This document shows positions 5,270 to 5,407 of a stretch of 5,407 nucleotides of DNA, one piece after another. Each line of letters begins with the position of its first letter. The first letter of the stretch is position 1. Where the stretch lies: contig JAKASH010000271.1 in assembly GCA_021828225.1 (NCBI GenBank), positions 1-5,407 on the forward strand, given 5' to 3'. A program made the position numbers and the translations under genes. The DNA comes from Acidobacteriota bacterium. Its GTDB lineage: Bacteria; Acidobacteriota; Terriglobia; UBA7540. The notes below the pieces were generated by a model, which worked only from the letters and a program-made list of their open reading frames with translations, was not told where the DNA came from and made no database searches.

Positions 5270-5407
5270 AGCGAAGGGAGCGCTGATGGGGCTGGGTCGG
5301 AACTGATTTCTGTCTAAAAGAATCTAAGATTCTCGCCGCCTTACTGGTTGTAACCTGCTCGGCAAGGTCTGAGGAGAACACTGTTCCATTTACGGCGGGT
5401 TATCCGG
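5270..5407. other. Intergenic tail with no convincing gene
   Basis: Downstream of the lipoprotein stop I find only the short hairpin at 5319-5333, an imperfect palindrome GGTTGTAACC, and a purine-rich GAGGAG near 5372 that resembles a ribosome binding site but is not followed by an ATG or GTG at a suitable distance inside the window. Confidence 0.5.
5319..5333 (-). terminator. Possible terminator for a leftward gene beyond the right edge
   Basis: AGAATC (5319-5324) and GATTCT (5328-5333) form a perfect 6-bp stem with a 3-base loop. On the minus strand the stem is followed by a run of four T. It is AT-rich and short, so weak. It could serve a convergent gene not seen here; the plus strand has no T-run after it. 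Confidence 0.3.

Noticed and set aside
1..5407. Search for CRISPR repeats, tRNA genes, transposon ends or phage genes
   Set aside because: No regularly spaced repeats, cloverleaf-like segments, transposase or integrase motifs were seen.

Overview
The window reads as bacterial chromosome, moderately GC-rich and densely coding, most likely from Acidobacteriota. The main hints are a secreted TPR protein and a small lipoprotein resembling a DUF5818-type family that I associate with that phylum. This assignment is an inference from protein style, not a marker gene. No rRNA, tRNA, CRISPR array, insertion sequence or integrase is visible.

The genes form two divergent blocks around the intergenic region at 2735-2884. 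Everything to the left is on the minus strand. Read in transcription order it is a one-domain cupin (2734-2384), an atypical short-chain dehydrogenase/reductase (2263-1472), a 152-base gap with nested inverted repeats and a plausible sigma-70 promoter, and then a tight three-gene cassette. The cassette is a PA2779-like small membrane protein (1319-915), a C39-family cysteine peptidase of PA2778 type (909-349), and a TPR protein with its own signal peptide. The TPR gene starts at a TTG overlapping the peptidase stop and runs off the left edge (352-1).

Everything to the right is on the plus strand: an ICMT/PEMT-like integral membrane methyltransferase (2885-3502), a secreted TPR-repeat protein (3513-4691) whose ribosome binding site is built onto the methyltransferase stop codon, and a small lipoprotein (4844-5269). 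The last 138 bases hold no convincing gene, only a short hairpin that could end a leftward gene entering from beyond the right edge.

The most interesting unit is the envelope cassette at 1-1340. In Pseudomonas-type genomes, as I recall, the C39 peptidase and TPR domains are one protein (PA2778) beside PA2779. Here they are two separately exported proteins with translationally coupled genes. The small PA2779-like partner has a Gly-Ala just before its C-terminal membrane helix, which makes it a testable candidate substrate. The second point of interest is the SDR, which lacks the catalytic Tyr/Lys pair and the first glycine of the nucleotide-binding motif.
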